Assembly (NCBI RefSeq): GCF_001939045.1
Contig: NZ_MKIM01000024.1
Coordinates: 144,933-208,932 of the forward strand
Length of the DNA stretch: 64,000 nt
Direction: 5' to 3'
Source: Rhizobium oryziradicis
GTDB taxonomy: Bacteria; Pseudomonadota; Alphaproteobacteria; Rhizobiales; Rhizobiaceae
A model generated the notes under the pieces. The model was not told the origin of the DNA, made no database searches, and saw only the letters and a program-made list of their open reading frames with translations. The position numbers were made by a program, and so were the translations under genes. The stretch's first letter is position 1. Each line of letters opens with the position of its first letter. This document shows positions 18,118 to 27,408 of this stretch, piece after piece.

Positions 18118-19422
18118 ATGAATGTTGAATGCACCCGGCTACCTTCGGGTTTAACGGTCGTAACCGAAAAAATGCCGCATCTTGAGAGCGTGGCGCTCGG
18201 CGTATGGGTCAAATCCGGCTCGCGAGATGAAACGCAAGATGAACACGGCATTGCCCATTTGCTTGAGCATATGGCCTTTAAAGGCACAAAACGCCGCACG
18301 GCCCGCCAGATTGCCGAAGAGATTGAAAATGTGGGCGGCGAGCTGAATGCCGCCACATCAACAGAAACCACATCCTACTATGCGCGTGTTTTGAAAGATG
18401 ACGTGCCGCTGGCGGTGGACATTCTGGCCGATATTTTGACCGAATCGGTGTTTGATGACGAAGAATTGATCCGCGAAAAACACGTCATTTTGCAAGAGAT
18501 CGGTGCGGCCTGCGACACGCCGGATGATGTGGTGTTTGACCGCTTTGCCGAAACCGCGTTTTTCGATCAAACCCTTGGCCGCTGCATTCTTGGCACGCCC
18601 GAAACGGTCGAGAGTTTTACCAGCGACCAGATCCGCGCCTATCTTGCGCGCAATTACACCACCGATCGCATGTTTGTGGTGGCGGCGGGCGCGGTTGATC
18701 ACGACAGTTTTGTGCGCCAGGTCGCTGAGCGCTTTGCCTCGGTGCCGACCAAACCAACCATCTCGCCGATTGTGACCCCTGCCCGCTACACCGGCGGCGA
18801 CGTGCGCGAAACCCGCGATTTGATGGACACGCAATTGCTGCTGGGCTTTGAAGGCCGCGCCTATCATATGCGCGATTTTTATGCCTCGCAGATTCTGGCC
18901 AATATTCTGGGCGGCGGCATGTCATCGCGGCTGTTTCAGGAAGTACGTGAATTTCGTGGCCTGTGTTATTCGGTCTATGCTTTCCATTGGGGCTTTTCTG
19001 ACACGGGCATTTTCGGCATTCATGCCGCAACCGGCGGAGACAACCTGCCGGAACTGGTGCCGGTGATTATCCAGGAATTGCACAAATCGGCCGAAAAAAT
19101 CGAGCAGCAGGAAATCAACCGTTCCCGCGCCCAGATCCGCGCCCAATTGCTGATGGGGCAGGAAAGCCCGGCCGCCCGCGCAGGCCAGATTGCCCGCCAG
19201 ATGATGCTCTATGGTCGCTCCATCTCCAATACCGAGCTGATGGAACGGCTTGAAGGCATTACCGTGGATCGATTGACGGATCTTGCCGGACGATTGTTCT
19301 TTGAAGGCGCGCCAACCATTTCAGCCATTGGGCCGGTCGAAAAGCTGGCACCCATGAGCGATATTGTCGATGCCCTGGCCGGGATTAACAATCCATCGAT
19401 GAAGACTGCGGCACGGTTTTAA
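18118..19422 (+). CDS. M16-family zinc peptidase (processing-peptidase type)
   Basis: 434 aa. The inverted zinc motif H-x-x-E-H is present in GIAHLLEHMAFKGTKRR, with the distal Glu expected in the ENVGGELNAATSTETTSYYARVL segment. Two M16 halves are seen: catalytic N-terminal and non-catalytic C-terminal with the Gly-rich GGGMSSRLFQEVREFRGLCYSVYA loop. It resembles bacterial homologues of the mitochondrial processing peptidase beta subunit; substrates in bacteria are poorly known. ATG 18118 follows AGAAAGA; a TTG at 18094 would overlap thrC by 4 nt and is an alternative. Next to thrC, an arrangement I recall from other rhizobia. Confidence 0.92.
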   Translation: MNVECTRLPSGLTVVTEKMPHLESVALGVWVKSGSRDETQDEHGIAHLLEHMAFKGTKRRTARQIAEEIENVGGELNAATSTETTSYYARVLKDDVPLAVDILADILTESVFDDEELIREKHVILQEIGAACDTPDDVVFDRFAETAFFDQTLGRCILGTPETVESFTSDQIRAYLARNYTTDRMFVVAAGAVDHDSFVRQVAERFASVPTKPTISPIVTPARYTGGDVRETRDLMDTQLLLGFEGRAYHMRDFYASQILANILGGGMSSRLFQEVREFRGLCYSVYAFHWGFSDTGIFGIHAATGGDNLPELVPVIIQELHKSAEKIEQQEINRSRAQIRAQLLMGQESPAARAGQIARQMMLYGRSISNTELMERLEGITVDRLTDLAGRLFFEGAPTISAIGPVEKLAPMSDIVDALAGINNPSMKTAARF

Positions 19423-19436
19423 ATTATCCGGGTGCG

Positions 19437-19480
19437 AGGCTGTCGATTTTGCAGCCTTGCACGCACACACGACAGCCTTT
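19437..19480 (+). terminator. Possible terminator after the M16 peptidase
   Basis: AGGCTGTCG (19437-19445) and CGACAGCCT (19470-19478) pair perfectly around a 24-nt loop, 14 nt past the stop, followed by TTTC. The long loop makes this a moderate candidate. Confidence 0.5.
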
Positions 19481-19551
19481 CAAGAGGGATGGTTATAACT
19501 CTTCCGCATCGGGCTCGATGCCTTTCACAATGACCTGCCGATGGGGGGCGC

Positions 19552-20166
19552 ATGACACGGTCAGTCTTTCGGTTTTTATCCCGCCAGCCGGATAGCCCGC
19601 ATTTGCGCGACAACACCCATTTTTTGCGCCTGCCCCGCAACAGCGACTATAACCAATGGTACAAGCTGCGCTCCGAGAGCCGCGCCTTCCTGCAACCCTG
19701 GGAGCCGCTCTGGCGGCCGGATGAGCTGACCGAAAGTGCGTTTCGCACACGGGTGATCCGCAATACACAGGAATATTCCTCAGGCCTTGCCATCCCGCTT
19801 TTTCTGTTTCGCCAATCGGATGAAACCCTGCTGGGCGGGTTGACCATCGGGCTTATTCGTCGCGGCGTCTCGCAGGCCTGCATGATTGGTTACTGGATGG
19901 GTCAGCCTTTTGCCGGTCAAGGCCATATGTTTGCCGCACTTCAATTGGCAATACCCTATATCTTCAAGGAACTCGAGTTGCATCGGATTGAGGCGGCTTG
20001 TATTCCAGATAATCACAAGAGTATTCGACTACTCGAAAGTGCTGGTTTTGAACGGGAGGGTCTTTTGCGCGGATACCTCAATATAAATGGCGAATGGCGC
20101 GATCATGCACTTTACTCTTTGCTGGTGCCGTCGGATATACAGCCCAGTAAAAAGCTTTATTCATGA
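19552..20166 (+). CDS. GNAT-family N-acetyltransferase (RimJ-like)
   Basis: 204 aa with a GNAT domain of the RimJ/RimL type: N-terminal LRLPRNSDYNQWYKLRSESRAFLQPWEP, then IGYWMGQPFAGQGHMFAALQLAIPYIF, where the Q-x-x-G-x-G/A acetyl-CoA loop is visible, and LHRIEAACIPDNHKSIRLLESAGFEREG. Expected to acetylate a protein alpha-amino group (ribosomal protein in the namesakes) or a small molecule. ATG follows GGGGGG. It overlaps the next gene by 4 nt (ATGA), so the two are translated as a coupled pair. Confidence 0.88.
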   Translation: MTRSVFRFLSRQPDSPHLRDNTHFLRLPRNSDYNQWYKLRSESRAFLQPWEPLWRPDELTESAFRTRVIRNTQEYSSGLAIPLFLFRQSDETLLGGLTIGLIRRGVSQACMIGYWMGQPFAGQGHMFAALQLAIPYIFKELELHRIEAACIPDNHKSIRLLESAGFEREGLLRGYLNINGEWRDHALYSLLVPSDIQPSKKLYS

Positions 20167-23100
20167 CCACTTCTTCGCATACCGTGTTCGCCAAGGCGCT
20201 TCACCCTTCCAACGAGAGGCTGAAACGATTGTTTTTACAGTTTGCTGGCCGTGATGGCCTTACCGCGCCATTTCGCAGGTCTATTCATTCCCGTGTGAGC
20301 TTAGGTTTTATCGCCTGGTTCGTGCTTTTGATCGTTGTGTGTGCCGCGCTGCCAACATCACAGGCCAGCGCCATTGAGCCGGTGAAGATCTCGCGCGATG
20401 ACACCGCGGTGGATCTGACCAAAACCACCGAGATCGACCTTAATCGCGGCGAAGCGTTTCAGGTGTCCACCGCCGCTGGCAATGACGGCATCCGCCGCCG
20501 CATCGAGGTGCGGGCCTCATCGCCTGCCCATCAGGGCGACTGGGCGGTGTTTGCGCTGGCCAATGTGTCGGATGAGCAGCTGGAACGGGTGATTGTGGCA
20601 CCCCATTATCGTCTGGTGAATTCCAAGGTGTTCTGGCCTGACCTCGGCTCGCAGCGGATTATTTCCATCACCCCCAGCGAAGGCTTTTCGCTCGACCGCC
20701 TGCCCAGCGATGATGCCGATGTGTTTCGCATCACGCTCAACCCCGGCGCTGTCGTGACCTTTGTGGCCGAGCTTGCCACGCCAAAACTGCCGCAGCTCTA
20801 TCTGTGGGAGCCGAATGCCTACAAGGATACCATCAACGCCTTTACGCTCTATCGCGGCATTGTGCTGGGCATTGCCGGTCTTCTGGCCGTGTTCCTGACC
20901 ATTTTGTTTGTGGTGCGCGGCACCTCCATGCTGCCGGCAGCGGCGGCACTGGCTTGGGCGGTTTTGGCCTATGTCTGCGTTGATTTTGGCTTTTTGAGCA
21001 AATTGATCACCATCACCGCCAGCAGCGAGCAGATATGGCGCGCGGGCACCGAGGTGGCGCTGGCGTCGAGCTTTGTGATTTTCCTGTTTACCTATCTCAA
21101 TCTCAATCGATGGCATGTGCATCTGGGCTATGTCACTTTTGCCTGGGTGGTTGGCCTGGCACTGCTGTTTGGCGTGGCGATCTATGATCCGTCAATTGCG
21201 GCAGGCATTGCCCGCCTGTCCTTTGCGCTCACCGCCACCGCCGGTATCGTGCTGATCATCTATCTCGGCTTTAACCGCTATGACCGCGCCATTTTGCTGG
21301 TGCCGACGTGGACATTGATCATTCTGTGGCTGATTGCCGGTTGGATGACCGTCACGGGGCGGCTGTCCAACGACATTATCCAGCCAGCCCACGGCGGCGC
21401 CCTGGTGCTGATTGTGTTGCTGATCGGCTTTACCGTCATGCAGCACGCATTCTCTGGCAGCTCATTTAATCAAGGCCTGTTTTCGGATCTGGAGCGACAA
21501 TCTCTGGCGCTGACCGGTGCAGGCGAAACGGTGTGGGATTGGGATGTGGCGCGTGATCGCGTCGTCACCATTCCCGATATTTCCTCCAAGCTCGGCCTAT
21601 CGTCTGGCGCGCTGCATGGGGCCGTGCGCAACTGGCTGCCCAATCTGCATCCCGATGACCGCGACCGTTTTCGCGCCACGCTCGATGTGCTGTTGGAGCA
21701 TAAGCGCGGTCGCTTGAACCACGAATTCCGCATCCGCGCCGATGATGGCCATTTCCATTGGCTGCACATTCGCGCCCGGCCCGTACTGGGAGCCAATGGC
21801 GAGATTATTCGCTGCATTGGCACGATTGCCGATTGCACCGAGCAGAAAAACACCGTTGACCGCCTGCTTCAGGATGCAATCAACGACAATCTCACCGGCC
21901 TTCCCAACCGCGGGGTATTTCTGGACCGGCTGCAAACCCTGCTGACGGTTGCCACATCGTCAGACGCCGTGCGCCCGACCGTGATGATCATCGACATTGA
22001 TGATTATGGGCGCATCAACGACAAGCACGGCATTTCGGCAGGTGACAACATTCTCATTGCGCTCACCCGTCGCTTGCGCCGCCTTTTGAAGCCGCAAGAC
22101 ACGCTGGCGCGGCTCTATGGCGATCAGTTTGGGCTGATCCTGACGTCTGAGCGTGACCCGGCCCGCGTTGCGGATTTTGCCGATGCGATCAGCAAGGCAA
22201 TTATGGTGCCGATCAATTTCTCCAACCGGGAAATCAATCTCACCGCCTCGATTGGTCTGGTGTCCTGGGTGGATCAGCAGGAAAGTGCGCTGGGTCTGTT
22301 GGCCGATGCGGAACTGGCGATGTATCGCGCCAAGCGCGGCGGTGGCAACAAGGTGGAGCCCTTCCGCCCCGCCTTCCGCGACAACACGTCCGACAAGCTG
22401 CAATTGGAAACCGATCTGCACCGCGCCATTGAGCGTGGCGAATTGACCATGGTGTATCAGCCGATTGTGCACCTGACCAATGGCGAATTGGCGGGCTTTG
22501 AGGCGCTGATGCGCTGGGAGCACCCCAAGCGCGGCACCGTCTCGCCGCTTGAATTTATTCCGCTGGCGGAAAGTTGCGAGTTGATCATGCCACTTGGCAT
22601 GTTTGCGCTGGAGCGGGCCGCCACGGATTTGATGGAATGGGAAAAACAGCTTGGCAAAATGCCGATCTTTGTCTCGGTTAATCTGTCCAGCGCGCAATTG
22701 ATCAACAATTCGCTCTACAGCGACATTCGCGCCCTTCTTGGCCGCATCGAGTGTGATCCCAAGCAGTTGAAGCTGGAATTGACCGAGTCTGTGGTGGTGG
22801 AAAACCCCGAACAGGCGCGGCTGGTGCTGACCAAGTTGAAAGACACCGGCATAAGCTTGGCGCTGGACGATTTCGGCACCGGCTATTCCTCACTTTCCTA
22901 TCTCACCCGCTTCCCGTTTGACACGTTGAAGCTGGACAGAGAATTGGTGACTGCCGAGAGCCAGCACCGCGATATCGTGCTGCGCTCGGTGATCTCCATG
23001 GCCACGCAAATGGGCATGAATGTGGTGGCCGAAGGCGTTGCCACCGACGAAGACGGCACGGAACTGGCCGGCATGGGCTGCACCTATGGCCAAAGCTTCC

Positions 23101-23177
23101 TCTATGGTGCGCCAGTCGGAGCCGATGCCATTGCACGCCTGCTGAAAGAGCAGCAGCAGCGGGCGAAGAAGGTGTAG
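20163..23177 (+). CDS. Membrane PAS-GGDEF(degenerate)-EAL protein, predicted c-di-GMP phosphodiesterase
   Basis: 1004 aa. N-terminal signal/TM segment (about 44-68), a periplasmic beta-rich domain (about 70-225) and a run of about seven hydrophobic helices (about 234-430), an arrangement like 7TM-DISM sensors. Then a PAS/PAC domain (about 455-580), a GGDEF domain whose signature is Y-G-D-Q-F (residues 652-656), hence probably not a cyclase, and an EAL domain. The EAL part is intact: E-A-L at 780-782 in FEALMRWEHP, LELTES, DDFGTGYSS, TLKLDREL, AEGVA. Predicted to hydrolyse c-di-GMP in response to a periplasmic or membrane signal. Coupled by ATGA overlap to the GNAT gene. Confidence 0.93.
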   Translation: MTTSSHTVFAKALHPSNERLKRLFLQFAGRDGLTAPFRRSIHSRVSLGFIAWFVLLIVVCAALPTSQASAIEPVKISRDDTAVDLTKTTEIDLNRGEAFQVSTAAGNDGIRRRIEVRASSPAHQGDWAVFALANVSDEQLERVIVAPHYRLVNSKVFWPDLGSQRIISITPSEGFSLDRLPSDDADVFRITLNPGAVVTFVAELATPKLPQLYLWEPNAYKDTINAFTLYRGIVLGIAGLLAVFLTILFVVRGTSMLPAAAALAWAVLAYVCVDFGFLSKLITITASSEQIWRAGTEVALASSFVIFLFTYLNLNRWHVHLGYVTFAWVVGLALLFGVAIYDPSIAAGIARLSFALTATAGIVLIIYLGFNRYDRAILLVPTWTLIILWLIAGWMTVTGRLSNDIIQPAHGGALVLIVLLIGFTVMQHAFSGSSFNQGLFSDLERQSLALTGAGETVWDWDVARDRVVTIPDISSKLGLSSGALHGAVRNWLPNLHPDDRDRFRATLDVLLEHKRGRLNHEFRIRADDGHFHWLHIRARPVLGANGEIIRCIGTIADCTEQKNTVDRLLQDAINDNLTGLPNRGVFLDRLQTLLTVATSSDAVRPTVMIIDIDDYGRINDKHGISAGDNILIALTRRLRRLLKPQDTLARLYGDQFGLILTSERDPARVADFADAISKAIMVPINFSNREINLTASIGLVSWVDQQESALGLLADAELAMYRAKRGGGNKVEPFRPAFRDNTSDKLQLETDLHRAIERGELTMVYQPIVHLTNGELAGFEALMRWEHPKRGTVSPLEFIPLAESCELIMPLGMFALERAATDLMEWEKQLGKMPIFVSVNLSSAQLINNSLYSDIRALLGRIECDPKQLKLELTESVVVENPEQARLVLTKLKDTGISLALDDFGTGYSSLSYLTRFPFDTLKLDRELVTAESQHRDIVLRSVISMATQMGMNVVAEGVATDEDGTELAGMGCTYGQSFLYGAPVGADAIARLLKEQQQRAKKV

Positions 23178-23185
23178 GCAGAGAT

Positions 23186-23908
23186 TTACTGATTGGTCGG
23201 TTCAGCCGACCAGTCACTCTTCATTGAAAAATGCGCGGATAATCCGGCCTGCCCCTTAGGTGTGATGCGCAAGGCGCGGCTTTGCGGCAGGCGGGCAACC
23301 CAGCCCAAAGTCAGCATTCGCTCCAGCAAATCCGCTCCCAGCCTGCCAGCCAAATGCGGGCGTCTTTCGCTCCAATCCAGACAGGTGCGACATAATGGGC
23401 GGCCCCGTTTCGGGTTCTCGCTTAAGCGAATGCCAAAATCGCAGAAGAAATCATGGCCGGAGCGGGTGACACTGGCCGCCCCCTCACTCAGCTCAACATA
23501 TCCAAGGTGTTGCAGGCCATCGGCCAGTGCCACACCCAAACGCCCGGCAATGTGATCGTAACAGGTACGTGCCGTGCGCAGGCTCACATCCTTGGGACCA
23601 ACGCGCCGCTGCCGCTGTGGCTGTTGCGCTGAAAGCGCCATGAGTGTTTCCAGCGCTTGCGCAACAGAGGGACCCGCCAGCCGGTAGTAACGATGGCGAC
23701 CCTGCTTTTCCACCGCCAACAGGCTGGACTGCACCATTTTCGCCAAATGGCCGCTGGCCGTCTGGGCTGTCACGCCCGCATTTGCGGCCAGCTCTCCCGC
23801 AGTCAGCGCCTGCCCTGCCATCAGCGCAATCAGCATATTGGCCCGGGCGGGATCTCCCATCAGGGCGGCGTGTTCCGCCAGCATATTTCCAGAAACAATG
23901 TTTGACAT
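23186..23908 (-). CDS. ArsR-type winged-helix regulator
   Basis: 240 aa from ATG 23908 (MSNIVSGNMLAEHAALMGDPARANML). Residues 8-85 are an ArsR winged helix (GQALTAGELAANAGVTAQTASGHLAKMVQSSLLAVEKQGRHRYYRLA). A C-terminal extension (about 100-235) contains RPLCRTCLDWSERRPHLAGRLGADLLERMLTLGWVARL, found in a larger ArsR-like subgroup; its C-x2-C may sense metal or thiol stress. Divergent from the EamA exporter with a 125-bp gap, so it may repress it. The 3' end forms a hairpin (GGTCGG/CCGACC near 23193-23210) that may help stop transcription from the convergent EAL gene. Confidence 0.85.
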   Translation of the reverse strand: MSNIVSGNMLAEHAALMGDPARANMLIALMAGQALTAGELAANAGVTAQTASGHLAKMVQSSLLAVEKQGRHRYYRLAGPSVAQALETLMALSAQQPQRQRRVGPKDVSLRTARTCYDHIAGRLGVALADGLQHLGYVELSEGAASVTRSGHDFFCDFGIRLSENPKRGRPLCRTCLDWSERRPHLAGRLGADLLERMLTLGWVARLPQSRALRITPKGQAGLSAHFSMKSDWSAEPTNQ

Positions 23909-24033
23909 GGGCCGATGATAGCAAGGCATCCCGGCCTTGTCATCGCACCATGCTTCGGTGAGGGCCGAAGCATCGCAGCCGCTTGCACGGCTAAGAAGGG
24001 GTGATATTCCCCTTATCAAGGTCTTCAAACTCC

Positions 24034-24963
24034 ATGACAAAACATCTACCCGCGAAAGAACTTGGCCTCTTGCTGCTGCTTGCGGCTCTGTGGGGTGCGG
24101 CTTACAGCTTTATCCGTATTGGCGTCGAAACCATACCGCCGATCACGCTGATTTCGGCCCGCACATTTTTGGCTGGCAGTTTGCTGCTGGTGATTTTGCG
24201 CTTGCGCAAATTGTCCCTGCCCATGGATGGACTGACCTGGCGGCGATTTTGCATTCAAGCCTGCCTCAACAGTGCCGTGCCCTTCACCCTGATTGCCTGG
24301 GCCGAGCAGCACGTCAATGCAGGGCTTGCCGTGATCCTCAATGCGCTGACACCGATTTTTGCCTTTCTGATCACCGCGATTTTCACCCGGCACGAAAGCG
24401 TAACACTGCCAAAACTTCTGGGCGTTCTTCTTGGCATTGCCGGCACCTGCCTGATTGTTGGCATGAGCGTTTTACAAGATAACAGCAGCCAATTTCTACC
24501 GCAGCTCGCCGTGATGCTGGCATCCGTGTGCTATGCCATGGGGGCAATTTTTGGCCGAAATTTCAAAGGTCTCGACCCAATGATGCCTGCGGCTGGCTCG
24601 CTGATCTGCGGCAGCATGATGCTGATCCCCTTGAGCCTGGTGATTGATCATCCCTGGACCCTTAACCCGTCGCGCCAATCCATGCTGGCTTTGGTGGCGC
24701 TGTCGGTTTTTTCCACCGCCCTTGCCTTTGCCATCTATTTTCGGCTGGTGGATACGCTTGGCTCTATTGCCACCACGGCGCAGGCTTACTTAAGGGTGCC
24801 CATCGGGGTTGGCATTGGTATCGTCTTTTTGCATGAGCAGACCAGCACGACCTTGTTGATCGGCCTTGTGCTGGTGGTGGCAGGGGTGATTGCCATGACC
24901 CTCCCTGCTTCCATCTGGCGGATCAGGCGTGCCCCGCCTCTGAAGACAGGGTCGCCGCACTGA
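24034..24963 (+). CDS. EamA/DMT-family transporter
   Basis: 309 aa, about ten hydrophobic helices arranged as two EamA repeats (residues about 10-145 and 160-295). Typical features are [40 protein letters not shown] at the N-terminus and the second-repeat [18 protein letters not shown]. Family members export amino acids, metabolites or drugs across the inner membrane. ATG 24034 is used; a GTG at 24001 is in frame but lies before the first helix. The gene's 3' end overlaps the convergent yqgE gene by 41 nt, so antisense interference is possible. Confidence 0.88.
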   Translation: MTKHLPAKELGLLLLLAALWGAAYSFIRIGVETIPPITLISARTFLAGSLLLVILRLRKLSLPMDGLTWRRFCIQACLNSAVPFTLIAWAEQHVNAGLAVILNALTPIFAFLITAIFTRHESVTLPKLLGVLLGIAGTCLIVGMSVLQDNSSQFLPQLAVMLASVCYAMGAIFGRNFKGLDPMMPAAGSLICGSMMLIPLSLVIDHPWTLNPSRQSMLALVALSVFSTALAFAIYFRLVDTLGSIATTAQAYLRVPIGVGIGIVFLHEQTSTTLLIGLVLVVAGVIAMTLPASIWRIRRAPPLKTGSPH

Positions 24964-25528
24964 CACCCAGAAGGGCCAAGGCCCGATCATATTTGTCACT
25001 CAACTGGGTATCGAAAATCAGATCATCGCTTGCTGCACAATTGAGCCAATCATTATTGGCGATTTCGCGCTCCAACTGCCCCGGCCCCCAGCCCGCATAC
25101 CCGAGCAGCATGGTGGCTCTGGCCGGTCCACGACCATCGGAAATGGCGCGCACAATATCCAGCGTTGCCGTCAGCAAAATATCCTCGCTGACGGGAATGC
25201 TGCTGTCGCTGTGATAATCCTCGGAATGCAACACAAATCCGCGGCCGGATTCCACCGGACCACCGCTTTGAATGGGAAAATTGCGGGTCTGATCTGGCAG
25301 CATGATCGCATCGGTTTGATCAATCAGATTGAGATGAAGCAATACGTCTGCAAATGTCACCGTCTGAGGACGATTGATCATGAACCCCATGGCACCGGCC
25401 GATGTATGGGCGCAAATATAGATGACGGAGCGGGCAAAATTTGTGTCTGTCATGCTGGGCATGGCAATCAGGAACTGGCCATCGAGACATCCACGCTCTC
25501 GATCAGATGTTAGGGTCGAAAATCCCAT
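24923..25528 (-). CDS. YqgE/AlgH family protein
   Basis: 201 aa from ATG 25528 ([13 protein letters not shown]). Contains the YqgE pattern: [59 protein letters not shown], and the C-terminal [22 protein letters not shown]. Probably cytoplasmic; AlgH-type proteins have been linked to regulation of exopolysaccharide and redox homeostasis, but the activity is unknown. An in-frame extension to 25681 reads through repeat copy 2b and is not coding. Neighbours on the other side are a DsbD-type domain protein and a peroxiredoxin, which suits a redox link. Confidence 0.92.
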   Translation of the reverse strand: MGFSTLTSDRERGCLDGQFLIAMPSMTDTNFARSVIYICAHTSAGAMGFMINRPQTVTFADVLLHLNLIDQTDAIMLPDQTRNFPIQSGGPVESGRGFVLHSEDYHSDSSIPVSEDILLTATLDIVRAISDGRGPARATMLLGYAGWGPGQLEREIANNDWLNCAASDDLIFDTQLSDKYDRALALLGVSAATLSSEAGHA

Positions 25529-25548
25529 GTAGCCTCCAAATCCGCTAG

Positions 25549-25643
25549 AGCACTGTGCGCCAATATAGCGCACAAAGGACGCTGTAACTCTTTTAATCCG
25601 CTGCATATTCCTGAAATCAATTCCAATTTCAGGATTATGCAGC
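25549..25643 (+). repeat. Family-2 two-hairpin repeat, copy 2b
   Basis: First part is degenerate: GTGCGC (25555-25560) pairs with GCGCAC (25568-25573), and only the right arm GCTGTAA (25581-25587) of the outer stem remains. Second hairpin is strong: CTGCATA, CCTGAAAT against ATTTCAGG, TATGCAG, spanning 25601-25643. Lies about 20 nt upstream of the yqgE start. Confidence 0.7.
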
Positions 25644-25811
25644 AGAGACCAACAACGATACAGGTCAAGAACCAGAACCATCGATGGCCAGGTGGCACGT
25701 CATACAATGTTCATCTAAGATGAAGCATAAGAGCCGGGCAATCAACCAAAAATGATAGAGGCCACAATTGCGTGATTGGCATCGCGCACCTTATCCCTTT
25801 AAAGAAAGACC

Positions 25812-26681
25812 ATGATTCATTCTTCTTTCCTGTCGCAGTCCGTGGGGACTGCTTTCCTTGCCTGTCTGTTGATCGCGGGCTGCACCGCCCCGGCATCGGC
25901 GGCCACATCGGCATGGGCCACCAGCGATGGCGGGCGTATGCGCCTGATTGTGCTGCCGCCTGCACCCGATGGAACACGGCAGGCGGGTTTGCAAATCGAG
26001 CCGAAAAGCGAATGGTTTACCTATTGGCGCGAGCCGGGTGATGCTGGCATTCCGCCGCAGATTACCGCCGAGCCGGGCAGCTCAGTGACCTTGTCTGCAT
26101 TGAATTTTCCGGTGCCAAAGCGCGTTGATCTGGGCAAAATCCGCGATATTGGCTATGATAGCCCGGTGGTTTTCCCCTTCACGCTCAGCAATGCCAATCG
26201 TGAAGCGCATAATCCCTTGAAGGTCACCGCCTTCATCGGGCTGTGTCACAATATCTGCATTCCCTTTCAGGCTGAGTTGAGCATCGATCTCAGCCATGAG
26301 GAAACCACCAATGTCACGGAAGCGCAGCTGATTGATAAAGCCAAGGCCCATTTGCCCGCCACACCAACCGATGATTTTTTTGTCTCAAGCTTTCACATGG
26401 CCGAAGACCTTTCCAGTCTCGATGTCAATGTGCGCCTGCCAGAGGGCTCCAAAGACGAGCCACGCATCTTGCTGACCGGGCCGGAGGGATATTTGTTCAC
26501 AGAATATCAGACAATATCCAACAAGGGCGCGCACCGCAGCTTGCGCATTGCCCTGCCCAAAATGCCGCGCAACTACTCGGTTTCCGGCAAGACCTGGCAT
26601 ATTCTGATTGCCGCTGGCAACAAGCGCGCCATGGAAGCCCCCCTTGCCTTCGCAACCTCGACTTCTATAGTGAAGCCTTGA
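25812..26681 (+). CDS. Exported protein with DsbD N-terminal (alpha) domain
   Basis: 289 aa. Signal sequence with a possible lipobox LIAGC (Cys 24), otherwise Sec cleavage after ASA near residue 31. The mature part resembles the DsbD alpha-type domain: EWFTYWREPGDAGIPP near the start and the C-x3-C pair in FIGLCHNICIPFQAELSID. In full DsbD/ScsB proteins this domain takes electrons from the membrane domain to reduce periplasmic thiols. Here no membrane or thioredoxin domain follows, so an electron donor must be encoded elsewhere or the protein acts otherwise. 43 nt ahead of the peroxiredoxin gene; probably co-transcribed. Confidence 0.82.
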   Translation: MIHSSFLSQSVGTAFLACLLIAGCTAPASAATSAWATSDGGRMRLIVLPPAPDGTRQAGLQIEPKSEWFTYWREPGDAGIPPQITAEPGSSVTLSALNFPVPKRVDLGKIRDIGYDSPVVFPFTLSNANREAHNPLKVTAFIGLCHNICIPFQAELSIDLSHEETTNVTEAQLIDKAKAHLPATPTDDFFVSSFHMAEDLSSLDVNVRLPEGSKDEPRILLTGPEGYLFTEYQTISNKGAHRSLRIALPKMPRNYSVSGKTWHILIAAGNKRAMEAPLAFATSTSIVKP

Positions 26682-26724
26682 GGCGACGCTCTCGCCTGAA
26701 CGGATTTTAACGAGGAGATACCCC

Positions 26725-27210
26725 ATGACCATCGCTATCGGCGATACGCTTCCCGCTGCAACGTTTAAGGAAAAAACCGCTGACGGCCCGGTCGAGATCA
26801 CCACTGAGGACCTGTTCAAGGGCAAAAAGGTTGTGGTTTTTGCGGTTCCCGGCGCATTCACCCCAACCTGCACGCTCAACCATCTGCCCGGCTATCTCGA
26901 AAACCGTGATGCGCTGCTGGCCAAGGGCGTGGATGATATTGCCGTGGTGTCGGTCAATGACTGGCACGTCATGGGCGCATGGGCACAAAGCACCGGCGGG
27001 ATGGGCAAAATCCACTTCCTGGCCGATTGGGATGCAAGCTTCTCCAAGGCGCTGGGTCTGGATATGGATCTCTCGGCTGGCGGCCTTGGCATCCGCTCCA
27101 AGCGCTATGCCATGCTGGTGGAAGACGGTGTGGTCAAGAGCCTCGACATCGAAGAAAACCCCGGTCAGGCCACCGTGTCATCGGCAACGGCCATGTTGGA
27201 ACGCCTGTAA
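26725..27210 (+). CDS. Peroxiredoxin, Prx5/atypical 2-Cys type
   Basis: 161 aa, full length for the Prx5 family. Peroxidatic Cys in AVPGAFTPTCTLNHLPGYL (residue about 49), Trp/Arg elements in WDASFSKALGLDMDLSAGGLGIRSKRYAMLVEDGVV. Reduces H2O2 and organic peroxides using thioredoxin, glutaredoxin or glutathione. No second conserved Cys near the C-terminus is seen, so it may work as a 1-Cys enzyme with glutathione. Strong AGGAG site ahead of the ATG; strong terminator 28 nt behind. Confidence 0.94.
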   Translation: MTIAIGDTLPAATFKEKTADGPVEITTEDLFKGKKVVVFAVPGAFTPTCTLNHLPGYLENRDALLAKGVDDIAVVSVNDWHVMGAWAQSTGGMGKIHFLADWDASFSKALGLDMDLSAGGLGIRSKRYAMLVEDGVVKSLDIEENPGQATVSSATAMLERL

Positions 27211-27238
27211 TCCTAGGCTGCTCAACGGTTGTTTTATC

Positions 27239-27274
27239 AAGGCTCTGAAAGCATATGGCTTTCAGAGCCTTTTT
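27239..27274 (+). terminator. Rho-independent terminator after the peroxiredoxin
   Basis: AAGGCTCTGAAAGC, loop ATATG, GCTTTCAGAGCCTTTTT: a 12-bp stem followed by a T-run. Confidence 0.9.
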
Positions 27275-27370
27275 CGTTGATGGCCAAAATGACAATCCCG
27301 TTCACCCTCACCTTATCAACAACCCGTGTACGTTTGCCCCTTGCCTTTTATTTGCCATATTCGTTATACC

Positions 27371-27395
27371 ATTACATGTAACGTTATTACATGTA
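27371..27395 (+). promoter_or_regulatory. Operator-like repeat upstream of the zinc-transporter operon
   Basis: The 10-mer ATTACATGTA occurs twice (27371-27380, 27386-27395) with a 15-bp period. CATGTAA (27375-27381) and TTACATG (27387-27393) also form an inverted repeat with a 5-bp spacer. A/T-rich surroundings (ATTCGTTATACC just upstream) fit a promoter. By position it could bind Zur or another metal regulator; it does not match a Zur consensus well enough to assert that. Confidence 0.5.
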
Positions 27396-27408
27396 TGGAG
27401 CGCCGCCG

